A DNA stretch of 64,000 bases from Pseudomonadota bacterium (lineage in GTDB: Bacteria; Pseudomonadota; Gammaproteobacteria; Burkholderiales; Gallionellaceae), in NCBI GenBank assembly GCA_021787435.1, contig JAJYLY010000007.1, positions 62,001 to 126,000 of the forward strand. The letters run 5' to 3'. Both the position numbers and the translations under genes were made by a program. The notes beneath the pieces are model-generated. The model was not told the DNA's origin and ran no database searches. It saw only the letters and a list, made by a program, of their open reading frames with translations. This document shows, in pieces, positions 42,553 to 51,414 of the stretch (position 1 is the first letter of the stretch; the number at the start of each line of letters is the position of its first letter).

Positions 42553-43310
42553 AGCTTGCGACCTGGAACGTCAATTCGCTGAAGGTGCGCCTGCCGCAGG
42601 TGCTGGACTGGCTTGCCGCGAATCCTGTCGATGTGTTGTGCCTGCAGGAGACCAAGCAGCAGGACGCGGATTTCCCGAAAGAAGAACTGCAATCTGCAGG
42701 CTACCACAGCGTGTATTCGGGCCAGAAGACTTACAACGGCGTTGCGATCCTGAGCCGAGAGACGGCGCTCGACGTACAGATGGGCATTCCAGGGTTTGAT
42801 GACGAACAGAAGCGCGTGATCGCAGCAACTTTTGACGGCATCCGCGTGGTCGATGTATATATCCCGAACGGCCAGAGCGTCGATTCGGACAAGTACCGCT
42901 ACAAACTCGACTGGCTCAACGCCTTGCGCGGCTGGCTGGAACAGGAACTGCAGCGTTTCCCGAGGCTCGTTCTGCTCGGCGACTACAACATCGCACCCGA
43001 GGACCGCGACGTTCACGATCCTGCTGCATGGGCAGGCAACGTGCTGGTCTCAGAGCGCGAGCGCGAGGCGTTTCGCGCATTGCAGGCGCTGGGCCTTACG
43101 GATAGCTTCCGGCTTTTCGAACAACCCGAGAAATCCTTCAGCTGGTGGGACTACCGCATGATGGCGTACAGGCGCAACATGGGTTTGCGCATTGACCATA
43201 TACTGATCAGCGAGCCCTTGGTTGTGCAGTGCAAGGGCTGCATTATAGACAAGACGCCCCGAAAGCTTGAGCGGCCATCGGATCACACGCCTGTGATCGT
43301 CGAGCTGTAG
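42549..43310 (+). CDS. xth: Exodeoxyribonuclease III
   Basis: A 253-residue EEP-family nuclease. MKLATWNVNSLKVRLPQVLD with the conserved Asn, VLCLQETKQQ with the metal Glu, GDYNIAP, and the C-terminal LRIDHILIS and SDHTPVIVEL carrying catalytic Asp and His. It removes 3' blocks and cuts abasic sites in repair. The ATG overlaps the prlC stop. Confidence 0.93.
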   Translation: MKLATWNVNSLKVRLPQVLDWLAANPVDVLCLQETKQQDADFPKEELQSAGYHSVYSGQKTYNGVAILSRETALDVQMGIPGFDDEQKRVIAATFDGIRVVDVYIPNGQSVDSDKYRYKLDWLNALRGWLEQELQRFPRLVLLGDYNIAPEDRDVHDPAAWAGNVLVSEREREAFRALQALGLTDSFRLFEQPEKSFSWWDYRMMAYRRNMGLRIDHILISEPLVVQCKGCIIDKTPRKLERPSDHTPVIVEL

Positions 43311-43371
43311 GGCCAATTCTGGATTTGGATTTTGTTATCCACGGTTTGCCGCGAATCACGCGCAGCCACAA

Positions 43372-44514
43372 CTAACCGTTCGAACCGAACATCATCCTCC
43401 GGGCGACAAACTTCTTCGCGAGGGGCAGGCAGTCAAGTGCCGTGAGCGCAGCGGCGCGCAACGGAGAAACCAGTTGCAGGTCGTTTGAGAACAGCCTCAC
43501 CAGACTGTCCGTGAATCCGATGCCCGCCTCTCGATCGGTGCGGCGTTTTTTGCGGTAGCCCGCAAGCATCGTTTCCGTGCCGAGCGCATCAGGAACTGTA
43601 TCCAGTATTTCCTGGGCAAGCTCCCATGCATCGCGCAGCCCCATGTTGAAGCCCTGCCCGGCGACGGGATGCATGGTCTGCGCGGCATTGCCTATCAGCA
43701 CTACGTGAGACATGGGCGATGGCACTTCCGCCTTTTTGAGGCCCAGTGGGAAGGCGCTGCGCTTTGTGACGCTCAAAAATCTTCCGACGCGGTCGCCGAA
43801 GTGCCTGTATAACTCGTCCAGAAACCGCCCGTCATCCCAGGATCGCATCTCATCCACCTTCAGATGGGGTGCTGTCCAGACCAGCTCGTAGCCGTCCATG
43901 TAGGGAAGCAGCGCCAGCGGACCCTCGGGCGTGAAGCGTTCGAATGCGGTGTCAGGTTTTGGAAATGCAGAAGTCACATGGGTGATCAGCGCGCTTTGAC
44001 CATAGTCGCGCGTCTTCGGGGGGAAGCGTACGGAGAGCAGTTTTCCGCCGTCGGCCAGCACTGCAAGGCGCGCACGGAGCCTGTATTCCTCGCCATCCAG
44101 CTGATAGCTGATGGCTGCATGATCTGCGGCACCCTCAAGCCCCGTGACATGCGCGCCGTATATCGTGTGACTGAAGCGTAATGCCTTCTGCAGTGAAGGG
44201 TAGGGAAGCACATAGCCCAGTTCCGGCACCCTTAGTTCTGACGAATGCAGGACAGTGCGCCCGAAGCTCTGCTTCTGCGAGATGTGGATGGTGCGTATCG
44301 CTGATACATCCTGCAGTGCATCCCACACGCCCAGGCGTTCGAGCAGCAGCCTGCTTCCATAAGAGAGCGCGAGCGCGCGCGCGTCGGAGCTTTCCCCGCT
44401 GCCCGCCTCGAGCAGGCAAATGTCGAGGCCACTGTCTTTTAAAGCCAGTGCTAACGCGCTGCCGACGGGTCCACCGCCGATGATCGCGATGTCGTGGGTA
44501 TGATAGTTGTTCAT
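43372..44514 (-). CDS. ubiH: FAD-dependent ubiquinone hydroxylase, UbiH family
   Basis: A 380-residue flavoprotein monooxygenase. AIIGGGPVGSALALALKDSG is the FAD-binding GxGxxG; LIGNAAQTMHPVAGQGFNMG is the second FAD motif, as in UbiH, UbiF and VisC; DARALALSYGSRLLLERLGV is typical of this group. It hydroxylates a ring carbon of the ubiquinone precursor. Assignment to the UbiH position rests on the family and on the pepP-ubiH order known from E. coli. It overlaps pepP by four bases. Confidence 0.88.
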   Translation of the reverse strand: MNNYHTHDIAIIGGGPVGSALALALKDSGLDICLLEAGSGESSDARALALSYGSRLLLERLGVWDALQDVSAIRTIHISQKQSFGRTVLHSSELRVPELGYVLPYPSLQKALRFSHTIYGAHVTGLEGAADHAAISYQLDGEEYRLRARLAVLADGGKLLSVRFPPKTRDYGQSALITHVTSAFPKPDTAFERFTPEGPLALLPYMDGYELVWTAPHLKVDEMRSWDDGRFLDELYRHFGDRVGRFLSVTKRSAFPLGLKKAEVPSPMSHVVLIGNAAQTMHPVAGQGFNMGLRDAWELAQEILDTVPDALGTETMLAGYRKKRRTDREAGIGFTDSLVRLFSNDLQLVSPLRAAALTALDCLPLAKKFVARRMMFGSNG

Positions 44515-45809
44515 GATTTTTTCATCAGTTCCTCGATCGCTGAAACGGTTTTCGGCGCAGCATCGGTCAGTACTTCGTTGCCTATATCCGTGATGACAAC
44601 ATCGTCTTCGATGCGTATGCCGATGTTCCAGAGCGCGCGCGGCACGTCGCCGGATGGGCGGATATAGCAGCCGGGCTCCACGGTCAGCACCATGCCTGGC
44701 TGCAGGCTGCGCCATGCATTGTCTATCTTGTAGTCGCCGACGTCGTGCACGTCCATCCCCAGCCAGTGGCCGGTGCGATGCATGTAGTATTTTCTGTAGC
44801 TTTCGTCCTCAAGTACGCTATCAACCGTGCCGCAGCAGAGTTTGAGGTCGATGAAGCCCTGAATCAAAACGTGCAGTGCGGCATTGTGCGGCGCTTCCCA
44901 GCTGTTGCCCGGTCTTGCGGCATCGATTGCGGCCATCTGTGCGGCCAGCACGATTTCGTATACATGTTTTTTCGCGCCGGTGAATTTTCCGCTCACGGGA
45001 TAGGTGCGAGTGATGTCAGAGGCATAGCCTTCGAATTCGCATCCCGCATCGATCAGCAGAAGATCGCTCTGCTTCAGCCTTGCGTCGTTGGCGATGTAAT
45101 GCAGCACGCAGGAATTTTCGCCTGCCGCCACGATGGAAGTATAGGCGGGATTGCGCGCACCGTTCCTGCAAAATTCATGCAGCAATTCCGCCTCGACTTC
45201 ATATTCGAAAATTCCCGCGTGCACGAACTGCATCGCGCGCCTGTGCGCGGCGGTGGAGATGGCGGCGGCTTTGCGCATGATGGCAATTTCAAAGGTATCC
45301 TTGAACAGTCTCATCTCGTTGATCAGCATTCTGATGTCGCGAAACTCGTCTGGTGCACGGACACCGCTGCGCACCTTTGCCTGCACGGCCTCCCTGAGTT
45401 TCAACATGCGCTGATCCCAGTGAGCATCTGCGCCCAGAGGATAATAAAGCGTTGCCTGGTTTCCCATCAGCTCTGTCAGTTTCTGATCCAGCTCCGCGAT
45501 GGGATGGGCGGCATCGAAACCGAACTCTTCGCGTGCGGCATCTGGCCCGAATCGGTAACCGTCCCATATTTCGCGTTCTATGTTCTTTTCACGGCAGAAC
45601 AGGATGCTTTGCCATACATCGCCGGAGACTAGCACCAGCACGGACTCGGGTTCGGCAAAACCGGTAAGGTAATAAAAGCTGCTGTCGAAGCGGTAAGGGT
45701 AATCCGAATCGCCGTTGCGACGCTGTTCTGGCGCATTGGGGATGATTGCGATGCCTCTGCCCATTTTTTCAAAAAGACGGGTGCGGCGCTTAGCATGGAT
45801 ATCAGTCAT
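44511..45809 (-). CDS. pepP: Xaa-Pro aminopeptidase PepP
   Basis: A 432-residue M24 metallopeptidase. The aminopeptidase P N-terminal domain (RRNGDSDYPYRFDSSFYYLT, GFAEPESVLVLVSG) is followed by the pita-bread catalytic domain (LLIDAGCEFEGYASDITRTY, HRTGHWLGMDVHDVG, LTVEPGCYI). It removes an N-terminal residue ahead of proline. The start ATG (45807-45809) overlaps murU by eight bases. Confidence 0.94.
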   Translation of the reverse strand: MTDIHAKRRTRLFEKMGRGIAIIPNAPEQRRNGDSDYPYRFDSSFYYLTGFAEPESVLVLVSGDVWQSILFCREKNIEREIWDGYRFGPDAAREEFGFDAAHPIAELDQKLTELMGNQATLYYPLGADAHWDQRMLKLREAVQAKVRSGVRAPDEFRDIRMLINEMRLFKDTFEIAIMRKAAAISTAAHRRAMQFVHAGIFEYEVEAELLHEFCRNGARNPAYTSIVAAGENSCVLHYIANDARLKQSDLLLIDAGCEFEGYASDITRTYPVSGKFTGAKKHVYEIVLAAQMAAIDAARPGNSWEAPHNAALHVLIQGFIDLKLCCGTVDSVLEDESYRKYYMHRTGHWLGMDVHDVGDYKIDNAWRSLQPGMVLTVEPGCYIRPSGDVPRALWNIGIRIEDDVVITDIGNEVLTDAAPKTVSAIEELMKKS

Positions 45810-46527
45810 GGTCAGCCTGTTGTGAAGTGGTGAGATATGCATCGAGTGAAGCCAGGCGTTCGGGCGTGCCGACGTCCACCCAGACGCCCTTGTGATGTTC
45901 GCCCCCTGCCCTGCCAAGCGCGATCTGTTCTCTTAGCAGCGGGGCAAGGGGGGCGCGGCAGCCGCGCTGAATGCCGCAAAACAATGCAGGGCTGTAGATG
46001 CCTATGCCGCTGAAAGTCAAGAATAATACCTCGTGATTGAGGATTGAGGATTGAGGATTGAGGGGGGGTGGCGCAATGCGGTTACCCTGGAGTAGAAAAT
46101 CGCCTTCTGGATGATGCGCCGGATTGTTGACCAGCACGAGATGCGCAACGTCATCCCTTGCGGTGAGATCCTCCTCAGCTTCCAGAAGGCGCGAGAAATC
46201 GTAGTCGCAATAGATGTCGCCGTTGACGACCGCGAAGGGGGAGTCGCCAAGAAGCGGCAGCGCGTTCGCAATTCCGCCTGCGGTCTCCAGCGCGCTTTCT
46301 TCAGCCGAGTATCGTATCTCTGCGCCGAATCTTCTGCCATCGCCCAGCCGCTCCTCGATCTGACCGCCCAAATGCGCATGGTTGATGACAATCTCCCTGA
46401 TGCCGGCGCGCACCAGATTTTCGATGTGCCAGACGATCAGGGGTTTCCCGCCTGCTATGAGCAGCGGCTTGGGAATGCGGTCGGTGAGCGGCCTCATGCG
46501 CTCGCCGCGACCTGCGGCCAGTATCAT
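45802..46527 (-). CDS. murU: N-acetylmuramate alpha-1-phosphate uridylyltransferase MurU
   Basis: A 241-residue nucleotidyltransferase: MILAAGRGERMRPLTDRIPK, LIVWHIENLVRAGI, and VVNGDIYCDYDFSRLLE carry the nucleotide and metal sites. It makes UDP-MurNAc from MurNAc-1-P, completing the AmgK-MurU recycling route that bypasses de novo synthesis and so gives intrinsic fosfomycin resistance in Pseudomonas. A stretch PPPLNPQSSILNHEVLFLT (coded by a 4 x 7-bp repeat at 46036-46063) extends a variable loop before TFSGIGIYSP. The upstream TTG codon (46531-46533) is an alternative start. The gene has its own leader of 162 bases after amgK. Confidence 0.9.
   Translation of the reverse strand: MILAAGRGERMRPLTDRIPKPLLIAGGKPLIVWHIENLVRAGIREIVINHAHLGGQIEERLGDGRRFGAEIRYSAEESALETAGGIANALPLLGDSPFAVVNGDIYCDYDFSRLLEAEEDLTARDDVAHLVLVNNPAHHPEGDFLLQGNRIAPPPLNPQSSILNHEVLFLTFSGIGIYSPALFCGIQRGCRAPLAPLLREQIALGRAGGEHHKGVWVDVGTPERLASLDAYLTTSQQADHD
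46036..46063. repeat. Four perfect heptanucleotides (ATTGAGG) inside murU
   Basis: ATTGAGG is repeated four times without error (46036-46063), ending in a run of seven G (46062-46068). On the coding strand it gives the loop residues PQSSILNHE. Because 7 is not a multiple of 3, gain or loss of one unit would frameshift MurU. Confidence 0.85.
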
Positions 46528-46570
46528 GGCTTTCAATGTCGTATGCCTTTCACGTTTGCATCTTCTCCAG

Positions 46571-46656
46571 CCTTGCGTACTCGCAAGGGGTAGGACGTGG
46601 TTGCCAAGCCGATAAATTGGCAACACCCACGTGCGGAGAGGGTTGGGGCGAGGGGG
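46571..46656. repeat. Hairpins and dispersed repeat in the murU-amgK gap
   Basis: CCTTGCG (46571-46577) pairs with CGCAAGG (46582-46588) over a TACT loop. A second imperfect hairpin joins ACGTGGTTGCCAA (46595-46607) with TTGGCAACACCCACGT (46617-46632). A repeat GTGCGGAGAGGGTTGGGGCG (46631-46650) also occurs at 35674. These may modulate readthrough between the genes. Confidence 0.5.
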
Positions 46657-46689
46657 AAACGCGTCCCCATGAGTTTATATCTGGCCACG

Positions 46690-47685
46690 TTAAAATCCAT
46701 ATCCCGTTGGTGTTTCCTTGGGTGGCTCCAGTTCATTGAGCAGGTTGAACAGGGGCTTGAGATCCTCGTAGCGCGCGCAGGCCGCGCGCAGGTATTCCAT
46801 CACCAGCGGCATATCTTTCAGGTAGCCGTCCTTGCCGTCGCGGTGGTACAGACGCGCGAAGATGCCCAACACCTTGATGTGGCGCTGAACGCCCATCAGC
46901 TCGAAGTCGCGGTAGAATTCGCCGAAATCTTCCTGCACAGGAAGACCTGCGCGCCTTGCCCTTTCCCAGTAGGCGATCAGCCAGTCTATGATCTGTTCCT
47001 CGTCCCATTTGATGTAGGCATCCTTGAACAGAGACGCCAGGTCGTAGGTGATCGGGCCGTATACCGCATCCTGAAAGTCGATGATGCCCGGGTTGGGCTC
47101 GGCCACCATCAGATTGCGCGAGTGGTAGTCGCGGTGCACATAGACGCGCGGCTGCGCGAGATTGTTGGCGATTATGCGCGAGAAGACGGCATCGAGTCTT
47201 GCGTTTTGCACATCGCTCAAGGTTATACAAAGGTGCTTTCTGATATACCACTCGGGGAACAGGCGCATCTCCTTCAGAAGCAGTTCCTCGTCATAGGGCG
47301 GCAGTTCGTTCTCATTCGATGCGATCTGTATCCTGACCAACGCGCGGGTCGCTGCGCCATAAAGCTCGCGCGCGTTGTTCCCGTTCAGCGCCTGCAGATA
47401 GGTGGTGCTGCCAAGATCGGACAGCAGCATAAATCCCTGAGACAGGTCCTCGGCATGTACGTGGGGCACATGTACGCCTGATTTTTCGAACAGGCGGGCG
47501 ACATGCAGAAACGGCCTGCAGTCCTCGTGACTGGGCGGGGCATCCATTGCGATCAGGGTACGATCTTTGAAGGTTGCGCGGAAATAGCGCCTGAAGCTGG
47601 CATCGGCCGAAGCGGGCGCGAGGCTGAACGTTTCGCCGGGGAAAAGGCCTTTTAGCCATGAGATGAGTTGTTGCTGACGTTGCAT
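46690..47685 (-). CDS. amgK: N-acetylmuramate/N-acetylglucosamine kinase AmgK
   Basis: A 331-residue aminoglycoside-phosphotransferase-fold kinase. DASFRRYFRATF is the nucleotide region, VYVHRDYHSRNLMV the catalytic loop with the Asp, and IIDFQDAVYGPITYDLASLF the metal Asp. It phosphorylates MurNAc or GlcNAc at C1 for MurU. A very long upstream frame exists but belongs to the antisense strand of lptD; the start is ATG 47683-47685. Divergent from lptD, as in Pseudomonas. Confidence 0.92.
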   Translation of the reverse strand: MQRQQQLISWLKGLFPGETFSLAPASADASFRRYFRATFKDRTLIAMDAPPSHEDCRPFLHVARLFEKSGVHVPHVHAEDLSQGFMLLSDLGSTTYLQALNGNNARELYGAATRALVRIQIASNENELPPYDEELLLKEMRLFPEWYIRKHLCITLSDVQNARLDAVFSRIIANNLAQPRVYVHRDYHSRNLMVAEPNPGIIDFQDAVYGPITYDLASLFKDAYIKWDEEQIIDWLIAYWERARRAGLPVQEDFGEFYRDFELMGVQRHIKVLGIFARLYHRDGKDGYLKDMPLVMEYLRAACARYEDLKPLFNLLNELEPPKETPTGYGF

Positions 47686-47709
47686 ATTGGGCTTTGGGTT
47701 GTGCTTAAT

Positions 47710-47731
47710 GGTAAACTTGCAAAAGTTTACC
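47710..47731. promoter_or_regulatory. Palindrome between amgK and lptD
   Basis: GGTAAACTT GCAA AAGTTTACC is a perfect 9-bp inverted repeat centred between the divergent genes, 24 bases from amgK and 14 from lptD. It may be an operator for coordinated control of envelope genes; it could also form a hairpin in the lptD leader. Confidence 0.5.
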
Positions 47732-47745
47732 ACCTTCTCGATATT

Positions 47746-50073
47746 ATGCGGTTTCGTCTCAAGCCCGTTGCGTTCACTTTGCTTTGCGTCTTTACCCATC
47801 CTGCCATTGCTGAAGAACTTCGCCCACAGCAAAGCGACCAGGCCGGTGCCCAGGACGCTCCCGTTTATCTGGATGCGGACAATCTCACGGGCAAGCAGAA
47901 GGATCAGGTAGAGGCGGTCGGCAATGCCGTGATGACCAGGGATGACGAGAAGGTGAGCGCTGACCGCATGCTGTACAACCAGGAAACGAGCGATGTCGAA
48001 GGATACGGCTCTGTCGTCCTGGAGCAGAAAGGCAGCACCATGAGCGGGCCATACATGAAGATGAACATGGATACTTATGCAGGTTTCATGGAGCAGCCGC
48101 AGTATTTCATCAAGCTGACCGGAGGTCACGGAACCGGCGACATGGCGCACATACAAGACAAGCAGCATTACACGCTGGACAACGCGACTTATACGACCTG
48201 CCGCGCGGATGATGAGGACTGGCAGGTCAAGATGGACACGCTGGAGATAGATCGCGCACAGCAGACCGGCATCGCGCGCAATGCCTGGGTGGAATTCATG
48301 AATGTGCCCATCCTTTATTCTCCCTACATGGACTTTCCGCTGGGGAACCAGCGCAGATCCGGCTTTCTTTCGCCGATATTCGGTGGCACCACCAACAGCG
48401 GCAGCGAGCTCGCGCTGCCCTATTACTGGAACATCGCGCCGAACTACGACGCGACTTTCATGCCGCGCATACTGGCCAAGCGGGGCATACAGCTGAACAA
48501 TGAATTCCGCTATCTGGACGCAAATTATTCCGGCACTGTCCAGGCAGACATCCTGCCTAACGATGCGATCACAGGCACCAACCGTACCCACTTCAGCCTG
48601 GTACACAACGAGTCGTTCGGGGGAGGGCTGACAGGCAGCGTCAATTACAACCATGTGTCTGACAGCGCTTATTACATGGATCTGGCTGATACGGTGAACG
48701 TGACCTCCCAAGTCGACCTGCTGCAAGATGCGGAGCTCAATTACAACGCGGGATGGTGGAACAGCACGGTGCGCATGCAGCAGTTTCAGGCACTGCAGAA
48801 CCCGCTGGCGCCGATCGCGATACCCTATGCGATGCTGCCGCAGATACTGCTTAACGGGCAGCGCGATTTTGGCGATGCGAATTTCACCTTTGCAGGCGAG
48901 TATGTGGATTTCGTGCATCCCACTGCGGTGAATGCGCAGCGGCTGGTGATTCAGCCCAGCATTAGCTATTCGCTGATCAATGCGCCCGGCTATTACGTGA
49001 CGCCCAAGTTCACGCTGAACAGTACGACGTATGTGATGGGCATCAACAACGCGACCGCAATACCGGATACAACTCGAACTCTGCCAATGTTCAGCCTGGA
49101 CAGCGGCATGTCGTTCGAAAAGGACATGAGCTTTAAGGGCGAAAACTATGTGAATACCCTGGAGCCGCGCGCCTACTATGTTTATGTGCCCTACAAAAAC
49201 CAGGACATGCTGCCGGTGTTTGACACCGCACAGGTGCCGCTGACCTTTCCCCAGATGTTCACCGAGAACCGTTTCATCGGCAACGACCGCATAGGGGATG
49301 CGAATCAGGTGACGCTGGGACTGACCTCGCGCTTTCTCGGGCAAAACGACGGGGTCGAATACCTGAAATTCATGGTGGCGGAGATTTTCAGCTTTACCAC
49401 TCCCAGGGTCAACCTGGTCGCGCCCACGACATCGAACAACAAGTCGGATATCATGCTGGGCGCATCGGGCCGCATCAGTTCGGAGTGGTCGCTTGACAGC
49501 GAACTGCAGTACAGTCCTGCGATGTCTGCGGTTCAGCACTACAATATCACGGCCAGCTACCGCCCCGAGGCGGGCAAGGTGCTTAACTTGGGCTATCGTT
49601 TTTTTGCCAGTACCCTAGGCGCGCTGATTCCCGGCATCGCCAACTCGACAGGCAACGCGATGGTCAACGGGGTCCTCTACCCGACCATTTACGGCATACC
49701 CTATACCACGATCAACGGGCTCAATTATGCGGTTGCAGCGCCCGCATTGCGGCAGATCAATATTTCTGGACAATGGCCGTTGACTAGGCATTGGCATGCG
49801 GTGGGGCAATGGAACTACTCCTTGCTGGACAGGATGCTGATCAACGGGGTCGCGGGGCTGGAATATGAACAGAGCTGCTGGGCGCTGCGCATCTTGATGC
49901 ACAGTTTCGTTGCGGGCCTTGGCGTGAACAGCGCTGGCCAGCCCACGCCGATCAACGACACAGGTTTCCTCGTGCAACTGGAATTGAACGATCTGATCAA
50001 AGTGGGATCGGATCCTATGGCGCTCTTAAAGCAGAGCGTGCCAGGCTATACGAAGACGACTCTTGCTCCATGA
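47746..50073 (+). CDS. lptD: LPS-assembly protein LptD
   Basis: A 775-residue outer-membrane protein that inserts LPS with LptE. Signal peptide MRFRLKPVAFTLLCVFTHPAIA; a periplasmic OstA/jellyroll domain (VYLDADNLTGKQKDQVEAVG, ADRMLYNQETSDVEGYGSVV, TYTTCRADDEDWQV); and a C-terminal beta-barrel. Cysteines are few: TYTTCR in the jellyroll and YEQSCWALRI near the end, so one disulfide in place of the CC pair of E. coli. Start ATG 47746. First gene of lptD-surA-pdxA-rsmA. Confidence 0.93.
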   Translation: MRFRLKPVAFTLLCVFTHPAIAEELRPQQSDQAGAQDAPVYLDADNLTGKQKDQVEAVGNAVMTRDDEKVSADRMLYNQETSDVEGYGSVVLEQKGSTMSGPYMKMNMDTYAGFMEQPQYFIKLTGGHGTGDMAHIQDKQHYTLDNATYTTCRADDEDWQVKMDTLEIDRAQQTGIARNAWVEFMNVPILYSPYMDFPLGNQRRSGFLSPIFGGTTNSGSELALPYYWNIAPNYDATFMPRILAKRGIQLNNEFRYLDANYSGTVQADILPNDAITGTNRTHFSLVHNESFGGGLTGSVNYNHVSDSAYYMDLADTVNVTSQVDLLQDAELNYNAGWWNSTVRMQQFQALQNPLAPIAIPYAMLPQILLNGQRDFGDANFTFAGEYVDFVHPTAVNAQRLVIQPSISYSLINAPGYYVTPKFTLNSTTYVMGINNATAIPDTTRTLPMFSLDSGMSFEKDMSFKGENYVNTLEPRAYYVYVPYKNQDMLPVFDTAQVPLTFPQMFTENRFIGNDRIGDANQVTLGLTSRFLGQNDGVEYLKFMVAEIFSFTTPRVNLVAPTTSNNKSDIMLGASGRISSEWSLDSELQYSPAMSAVQHYNITASYRPEAGKVLNLGYRFFASTLGALIPGIANSTGNAMVNGVLYPTIYGIPYTTINGLNYAVAAPALRQINISGQWPLTRHWHAVGQWNYSLLDRMLINGVAGLEYEQSCWALRILMHSFVAGLGVNSAGQPTPINDTGFLVQLELNDLIKVGSDPMALLKQSVPGYTKTTLAP

Positions 50074-50097
50074 ATATCTTATGTTTGAAGGCTGACT

Positions 50098-51414
50098 ATG
50101 TTTAAAATGAAAATACCCATTCTGTTTTGCGCAATGCTGCTGGCATTCAATCCCGCTGTCGCAAAGGACGATCCGGAGTCGCAGGTTGCGACGATAGACG
50201 ATGTGGTCGTGGTGGTGAACGACGACGTGATCACCAGAAACGAGCTGGACGAGAGGGTGAAGTCGGTCATCAGCCAGCTACAGAAGCAGGGAACGCCATT
50301 GCCCGAGCAGGCGGTTCTGAAAAAGCAGATACTGGAGCGCATGATCACGGACATGCTGCAGTCCCAGTATGCGAAGGAGTCAGGCGTGCGCGTGGACGAT
50401 ACGCAGCTGGACCTCGCGATGACGAGCATAGCCCACCAGAACAATTTTGCGACGCTGGCCGAGTTTGTCGACAAGCTCAAATCCCAAGGCGTGGATGTCA
50501 AGAAATTCCGCGAAGAAATACGTTCTGAAATGGTTACCAAGAAGCTGCGCGACCGCGAAGTCGAGAGCAAGCTGGCCATCAGCGAGAAGGAGGTCGACAA
50601 CTATCTCGCCAACAAGTCCAAGATGGGACTGGAGAACGAGGAGTATCACCTGGCCCACATCCTGGTGGTGGTGCCTGAGCAGGCCAGTGCAGACAAGATA
50701 CAGGCGGCGCGCGAACGCGCGGAGCATGCGCTCTCCCAACTGGCGGCGGGCGCGGATTTTGCGCAAGTGGCGGCGGGCACTTCGGACGCGAATGACGCAC
50801 TCAAGGGCGGCGACCTCGGCTGGCGTCCAACCGATCGCATCCCACCTTTGTTCTTGAACGAGCTCAAGTCGTTAAAAGTTGGCGAGAACACGGGGATATT
50901 GCGCAGTCCGAGCGGCTTTCACATACTCAAGCTGGTTGACAAGAGAAACGGCAGTGCACCCTTGGTGATCACGCAAACCCATGCGCGTCACATTTTGATC
51001 AAGACCAGCGAAATCACCACTTCTGCAGAAGCGAAGAAGCGCATCATGGCGATCAAGCAGCGCATCGATGCGGGTGCCAGCTTTGCGGAGGAGGCCAAGC
51101 GTTATTCGGAAGATGGAAGTGCTGCGCAGGGCGGCGATCTGGACTGGCTCTCGCCGGGACAGACGGTGCCCGAGTTTGAAGACGCGATGAACAAGTTGAA
51201 AGTCGGCGAGATGGCCGTGGTAGAGACGCAGTTCGGCTGGCATCTTATCGAGGTGCTGGCGCGGCGCAATACCGATGTCTCTGACCAGCAGAAACGCCAG
51301 CAGGCGCGCATGGCGATTGCTTCCTTCAAGTCAGAGGAACTGTATCAGGACTGGCTGCGCCAGTTGCGCGACCGCGCTTTCATCGAATACCACCTGGACG
51401 ATGACCAGAAATAG
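50098..51414 (+). CDS. surA: Periplasmic chaperone and prolyl isomerase SurA
   Basis: A 438-residue chaperone for outer-membrane proteins, including LptD. Signal peptide MFKMKIPILFCAMLLAFNPAVA, an N-terminal helical core (VVVVNDDVITRNELDERVKS), two parvulin domains (LAHILVVVPEQ; ARHILIKTSEI) and a short C-terminal helix. Begins 24 bases after lptD and overlaps pdxA by 14 bases. Confidence 0.94.
   Translation: MFKMKIPILFCAMLLAFNPAVAKDDPESQVATIDDVVVVVNDDVITRNELDERVKSVISQLQKQGTPLPEQAVLKKQILERMITDMLQSQYAKESGVRVDDTQLDLAMTSIAHQNNFATLAEFVDKLKSQGVDVKKFREEIRSEMVTKKLRDREVESKLAISEKEVDNYLANKSKMGLENEEYHLAHILVVVPEQASADKIQAARERAEHALSQLAAGADFAQVAAGTSDANDALKGGDLGWRPTDRIPPLFLNELKSLKVGENTGILRSPSGFHILKLVDKRNGSAPLVITQTHARHILIKTSEITTSAEAKKRIMAIKQRIDAGASFAEEAKRYSEDGSAAQGGDLDWLSPGQTVPEFEDAMNKLKVGEMAVVETQFGWHLIEVLARRNTDVSDQQKRQQARMAIASFKSEELYQDWLRQLRDRAFIEYHLDDDQK

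Noticed and set aside
47686..49539. Long minus-strand frame extending amgK upstream to 949 residues
   Set aside because: It is antisense to lptD; family alignment fixes the AmgK start at 47685.
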